Source: RGIG5270 sp045538635
GTDB lineage: Bacteria > Verrucomicrobiota > Lentisphaeria > Victivallales > Victivallaceae
Length of the DNA: 17,181 nucleotides
NCBI GenBank assembly: GCA_045538635.1
Contig: JAZSRU010000159.1
Span: 1-17,181 of the forward strand
Direction of reading: 5' to 3'
In this document: piece after piece, positions 14,425 to 17,181 of the stretch
How the letters are laid out: the number at the start of each line of letters is the position of its first letter
Position numbering within the stretch: position 1 is the stretch's first letter
Position numbers and translations under genes: made by a program
The notes under the pieces: model-generated
What the model saw: the letters and a program-made list of their open reading frames with translations, nothing else
What the model was told of the DNA's origin: nothing
Databases searched by the model: none

Positions 14425-15432
14425 ATGAATTACGGTACAACAAAAATCATTCTGCTTGCGGCAACGCTGCTGACCTCATTCAGTCTTTTTGCATTAAACT
14501 ACTCCGTTTGCCGCAAAGAAATCCGCGGCAGATATTTGAAAAATGACAAAAACAAAGTTTTCTGTTCACAAAAATGCTTTGAGAAGACAGTCAGCAAATG
14601 CGCCAAATGCCGCAAACCGTGCCTGAACGGCTCGTATATCTTTTTCAAAAAACATTACTGCTCAAAAAAATGCCTCGAAGCCGTTTCCCGCTGCAAAAAC
14701 TGCGACCAGCCGTCAATGAAAATCCGTATCATCGTCAATCAGGACGGCAAAAGTATGATGTTGTGTCCGCAATGCGTGAATTTGCCGAAATGTTATTTCT
14801 GCAATCTGCCATACCGCACACGCCAGCTGCCGGATTCAAGGCATATTTGCAAAGATTGCAGCAAAACAGCCGTTTCCTCTCATGATGAAATCAGAAAAAG
14901 AGTGCGTTTCATACGGCAGAAACTCAAATCTCTTTTCGGCTTTGACAACACTCACCACATCGAACTTGAAATACTGCCGCTTGACAGACTTGAACAGCAG
15001 AGCAGCCAGCTTTACCGCGGCGAAGGCCAACAGCGGCTCGCCATGATGCGCTATTCTTACGAAATTTCCGAAAGAACTGATTTCCGCGGCAAGAAAAGCA
15101 AATCCCTGAAACGCCAGAAATGCAAAATTCTGATTCTCGACAATGTTCCGGCCGATCTGCTGGATGACGCGCTCGCTCACGAACTGGCACACGATTATCT
15201 GCGCCACCATGTCGGAACTGTCAAAGATTTGAAACTTGAAGAAGGATTCGCAGAAACAATCGCCGCCGCATTCAATAACGCAATGCAGCGTCCTCACCTC
15301 AATAAACGCAAGGAAAACAACCCCGACCCCGTTTACGGCGGCGGCTACCGTGCCGTTTCAAAATTAATGAAGCAAAAAGGATTCAACGGCACAGTTCAAT
15401 ATATAAAAGCACATTCAAAATCCCTGCTTTGA
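14425..15432 (+). CDS. Secreted DA1-like zinc-module metallopeptidase
   Basis: A 335-aa protein beginning with a signal peptide (MNYGTTKIILLAATLLTSFS, then LFA). Next come serial treble-clef/LIM-like zinc modules: C29 with C47/C51 (Tyr26 where a first Cys is expected), C59/C62 with C79/C83, C90/C93 with C114/C117, and C123/C126 with C142/C145. After a helical linker (150-190) comes a peptidase region with AHELAHDYLRHH (HExxH at 252-256) and LEEGFAE (271-277). In plant DA1 the same order, LIM and LIM-like domains then HEMMHAW...EEG, forms an ubiquitin-activated zinc peptidase, so a bacterial DA1-like (DUF3633-type) protein is inferred. The cellular site would be outside the cytoplasm. Its own ribosome site is weak, consistent with coupling to the SGNH gene. 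Target unknown. Confidence 0.72.
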   Translation: MNYGTTKIILLAATLLTSFSLFALNYSVCRKEIRGRYLKNDKNKVFCSQKCFEKTVSKCAKCRKPCLNGSYIFFKKHYCSKKCLEAVSRCKNCDQPSMKIRIIVNQDGKSMMLCPQCVNLPKCYFCNLPYRTRQLPDSRHICKDCSKTAVSSHDEIRKRVRFIRQKLKSLFGFDNTHHIELEILPLDRLEQQSSQLYRGEGQQRLAMMRYSYEISERTDFRGKKSKSLKRQKCKILILDNVPADLLDDALAHELAHDYLRHHVGTVKDLKLEEGFAETIAAAFNNAMQRPHLNKRKENNPDPVYGGGYRAVSKLMKQKGFNGTVQYIKAHSKSLL

Positions 15433-16809
15433 TCATTTGCCGAAAATGGAAAAATATCCCATGACAAAAACAACAATAATGATTGCCGGCAATATATATT
15501 TTACATAATGACCGCACCATTGCGGCATTTTAAAACCTGCCCCCTCATTGACTTCAGCAATCGCATTTTTCCAGCCCCAGCCGAATTTCCATGAGCAGAA
15601 GATCACGACCATCAATGCGCCGAGCGGCAGCATATTCATACTGACGATGAAATCTTCAAAATCAAGGATGTTGCTTCCTTTGCCGAGCGGCTGAAAATTT
15701 TTCCATACGCTGAAGCCCAGCACGCACGGCAGCGACAAAACTCCGACCAGCATCGTAATTACCATAGAAGCTGAAAACCGTTTGAACTTGAACTCATCCA
15801 TCAGATAAGCAATCATCGCCTCAAAAACCGCAATCAGAGTTGTCATCGCCGCCAAAGTCAGGAAGAAAAAGAATATCGCACCCCAAATTCTGCCGCCTGC
15901 CATGTCTTTAAAAATATTGGGCAGACTGATGAAAATCAATCCGGGGCCGCCGCTGACATCAACTTTGTATGAAAAACATACCGAAAAAATCAGCACTCCC
16001 GCAAATAATGCAATCAATGTATCCAGAATTACGATCAGCAGACTTTCATTCAAAAGAGTATGATCCTTTTTGATGTAACTGCCGAAAATTTCCATACTGC
16101 CGATACCGATACTCAAGGTAAAAAATGCCTGTCCGAGTGCAGCATAAATCACAGAACCTATATTACCAGGATTGAATTTTGAGAAATCCGGCAGCAGATA
16201 AAATTTCATTCCCTCTCCTGCCCCCGGCAGCATCAGCCCCTTTACACAAAGCACCCCCAACAGAATAAACAGCAATGCCATCATCCATTTGACGATACGC
16301 TCGACACCTTTCTGCAAACCGATACTGCAAATGATGCCTGCAACAATTACACCGCAAAGCATATAAAATGTCATCTGCCACGGATTCTGCAGCAGATTAC
16401 TGAAAAAACTTCCGATCGCTTCAGGAGTATGGCAGGAACTTATCGAACCTGAAATATAACTTGCCGTATAATAAATCAGCCAACCTGTCACTGATGTATA
16501 AAACATCATCAAAATCAATGTACCGGTATAAAATATCGTTGCAAAAACACGCCAGATTTTCGGTTTTGAATTTGCAAGTACAGAAAAAGCACCGACATAA
16601 TTACGCCTTGAGGCACGCCCCAAACTCAATTCCAATGTCAATGCAGGTATTCCCAATAACACCAGAAAAACAAAATACAGCAATACAAATGCACCGCCGC
16701 CATTTTCTCCGGTAACAAATGGAAATCTCCATACATTTCCCAAACCGATAGCACATCCTGCTGCCAAAAATAAAAATCCGAGTCTTGATTTCAATGATTC
16801 GCGTTCCAT
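15433..16809 (-). CDS. Sodium:neurotransmitter symporter (NSS) family transporter
   Basis: A 458-aa inner-membrane sodium-coupled amino-acid transporter of the LeuT fold; the substrate cannot be read from sequence. TM1 holds the family signature AIGLGNVWRFPFVTGENGGG (20-39), with the unwound sodium/substrate region, and TM6 reads QAFFTLSIGIGSMEIFGSY. I count 11 hydrophobic spans, the usual number for the bacterial branch (MhsT, Tyt1) rather than 12. AAGGAG precedes the ATG. The stop codon abuts that of the convergent DA1-like gene in the palindrome TGATCA, leaving no room for a terminator. A possible promoter is at 16843-16870. Confidence 0.93.
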   Translation of the reverse strand: MERESLKSRLGFLFLAAGCAIGLGNVWRFPFVTGENGGGAFVLLYFVFLVLLGIPALTLELSLGRASRRNYVGAFSVLANSKPKIWRVFATIFYTGTLILMMFYTSVTGWLIYYTASYISGSISSCHTPEAIGSFFSNLLQNPWQMTFYMLCGVIVAGIICSIGLQKGVERIVKWMMALLFILLGVLCVKGLMLPGAGEGMKFYLLPDFSKFNPGNIGSVIYAALGQAFFTLSIGIGSMEIFGSYIKKDHTLLNESLLIVILDTLIALFAGVLIFSVCFSYKVDVSGGPGLIFISLPNIFKDMAGGRIWGAIFFFFLTLAAMTTLIAVFEAMIAYLMDEFKFKRFSASMVITMLVGVLSLPCVLGFSVWKNFQPLGKGSNILDFEDFIVSMNMLPLGALMVVIFCSWKFGWGWKNAIAEVNEGAGFKMPQWCGHYVKYILPAIIIVVFVMGYFSIFGK

Positions 16810-16842
16810 AATAAAATACTCCTTAAAAAAACAGTTCCATAT

Positions 16843-16870
16843 AAAATAATTTCAAAAAATTTTTTTTCAA
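16843..16870 (-). promoter_or_regulatory. Possible NSS transporter promoter
   Basis: Minus-strand TTGAAA (16865-16870), a 16-nt spacer and TATTTT (16843-16848), about 35 nt before the ATG. The surroundings are almost pure A/T, so confidence is low. Confidence 0.3.
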
Positions 16871-16921
16871 ACAAAAAAAACTCTTTTTTATCAATTTTAA
16901 ATATGCATTTTGAAAAATATG

Positions 16922-16965
16922 TGCTATATTATAATACAACAAATACCGATAATGTGTATTATCGG
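16922..16965 (+). promoter_or_regulatory. Extended -10 element and short hairpin
   Basis: TGCTATATTATAAT (16922-16935) offers an extended -10 on the plus strand. It is followed by a perfect 8-bp hairpin CCGATAAT/ATTATCGG (16946-16953 and 16958-16965, loop GTGT) and then by the second family A repeat. Any transcript would leave the window to the right. No good -35 was found. Confidence 0.3.
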
Positions 16966-16971
16966 AAGTTG

Positions 16972-17052
16972 TTTACTTTCTTTCGCAGTGAAAGAAAGTA
17001 AAACAAAGAAAGCTGTTTTACTTGTTTTCTTTTTTGCAAAAAAGAAAGCAAG
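16972..17052 (+). repeat. Composite palindromic repeat, family A copy 2
   Basis: A perfect 13-bp hairpin TTTACTTTCTTTC/GAAAGAAAGTAAA (16972-16984 and 16990-17002), then ACAAAGAAAGCTGT, as in copy 1 (3043-3087; 44 of 45 positions shared). The second hairpin differs: CTTGTTTTCTTTTTT (17021-17035) with AAAAAAGAAAGCAAG (17038-17052), one wobble. So the first hairpin is conserved and the second position is occupied by different but analogous hairpins. Confidence 0.75.
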
Positions 17053-17086
17053 ATAAAGAAAAAAATCTTTCGGCTCTCTCGGAGTA

Positions 17087-17181
17087 ACAATAGCGCGGTC
17101 AGCGCCGCGAGGACAGGAGCGTTTCACGAGCGAAAGCGAAGTGAGCGATGGCAGATAACTGCCGAGCAGCGACGTCGGCCG
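17087..17181. other. GC-rich tail with small palindromes, non-coding
   Basis: An abrupt rise in GC relative to the AT-rich DNA before it. Short hairpins: CGCGG/CCGCG (17094-17098 and 17105-17109) and GGCAG-ATAA-CTGCC (17150-17163); CGACGTCG (17170-17177) is self-complementary. A GAGCGAAAGCGAAGTGAGCG stretch (17128-17147) looks like an intergenic repeat. No gene start or convincing reading frame is visible; the element runs off the window. Confidence 0.4.

Noticed and set aside
16924..17127. 67-aa minus-strand frame in the right-hand repeat region
   Set aside because: It is composed of the family A repeat and its hairpins; Lys/Phe-rich low complexity, no start signal.

Overview
The window is an ordinary chromosomal segment of a free-living bacterium with a modest GC content (roughly mid-40s by eye) and AT-rich, repeat-laden intergenic regions. 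It has Shine-Dalgarno starts (AAGGAG-type) and occasional TTG and GTG starts. The gene mix is an enteric-type NADP isocitrate dehydrogenase, HydE, an RdgC-like protein, an NSS symporter, an SGNH esterase with an N-terminal beta domain and a DA1-like zinc-module protein. It would fit the PVC group, for example Lentisphaerota, but that placement is inference; there is no rRNA or other phylogenetic marker here to prove it.

Layout. 1-372: a bidirectional terminator, then a cluster of palindromic repeats, including a 63-nt near-perfect hairpin bounded by TTAA. 373-2918 (minus): icd, a GNAT acetyltransferase starting 2 nt after it, then yebC with its own promoter. 2919-3325: divergent intergenic region packed with palindromic repeats whose relatives occur at both ends of the window. 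3326-4195 (plus): Eis-like GNAT, whose stop codon overlaps that of a lone OppC/DppC-type ABC permease (4192-5361, minus). 5510-6256: a TTG-started small membrane or secreted protein, a stretch of competing hairpins, a 37-aa single-helix protein and a bidirectional terminator. 6256-8750 (minus): hydE (TTG start) overlapping a D-aminoacylase-type amidohydrolase by ATGA. 8840-9928 (plus): RdgC-like protein. 9955-9987: bidirectional terminator. 10005-12995 (minus): clpB followed by a stand-alone CBM48 glycogen-binding protein with its own promoter. 13266-15432 (plus): SGNH hydrolase, then a secreted zinc-module metallopeptidase resembling the plant growth regulator DA1. 15433-16809 (minus): sodium:neurotransmitter symporter family transporter, its stop codon abutting that of the DA1-like gene. 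16810-17181: promoters, a second copy of the 45-nt repeat and a GC-rich tail.

Most genes are single transcription units or two-gene pairs, and no large pathway is encoded. The most unusual item is the signal-peptide-bearing DA1-like protein with serial CxxC modules and an HExxH...EEG peptidase end, paired with an SGNH hydrolase. Second is the translationally coupled hydE/amidohydrolase pair with no HydF or HydG nearby. A recurrent promoter shape (TTGAAA-like box, 16-nt spacer, TATATT-like box, often TGC before the -10) is visible upstream of several genes.
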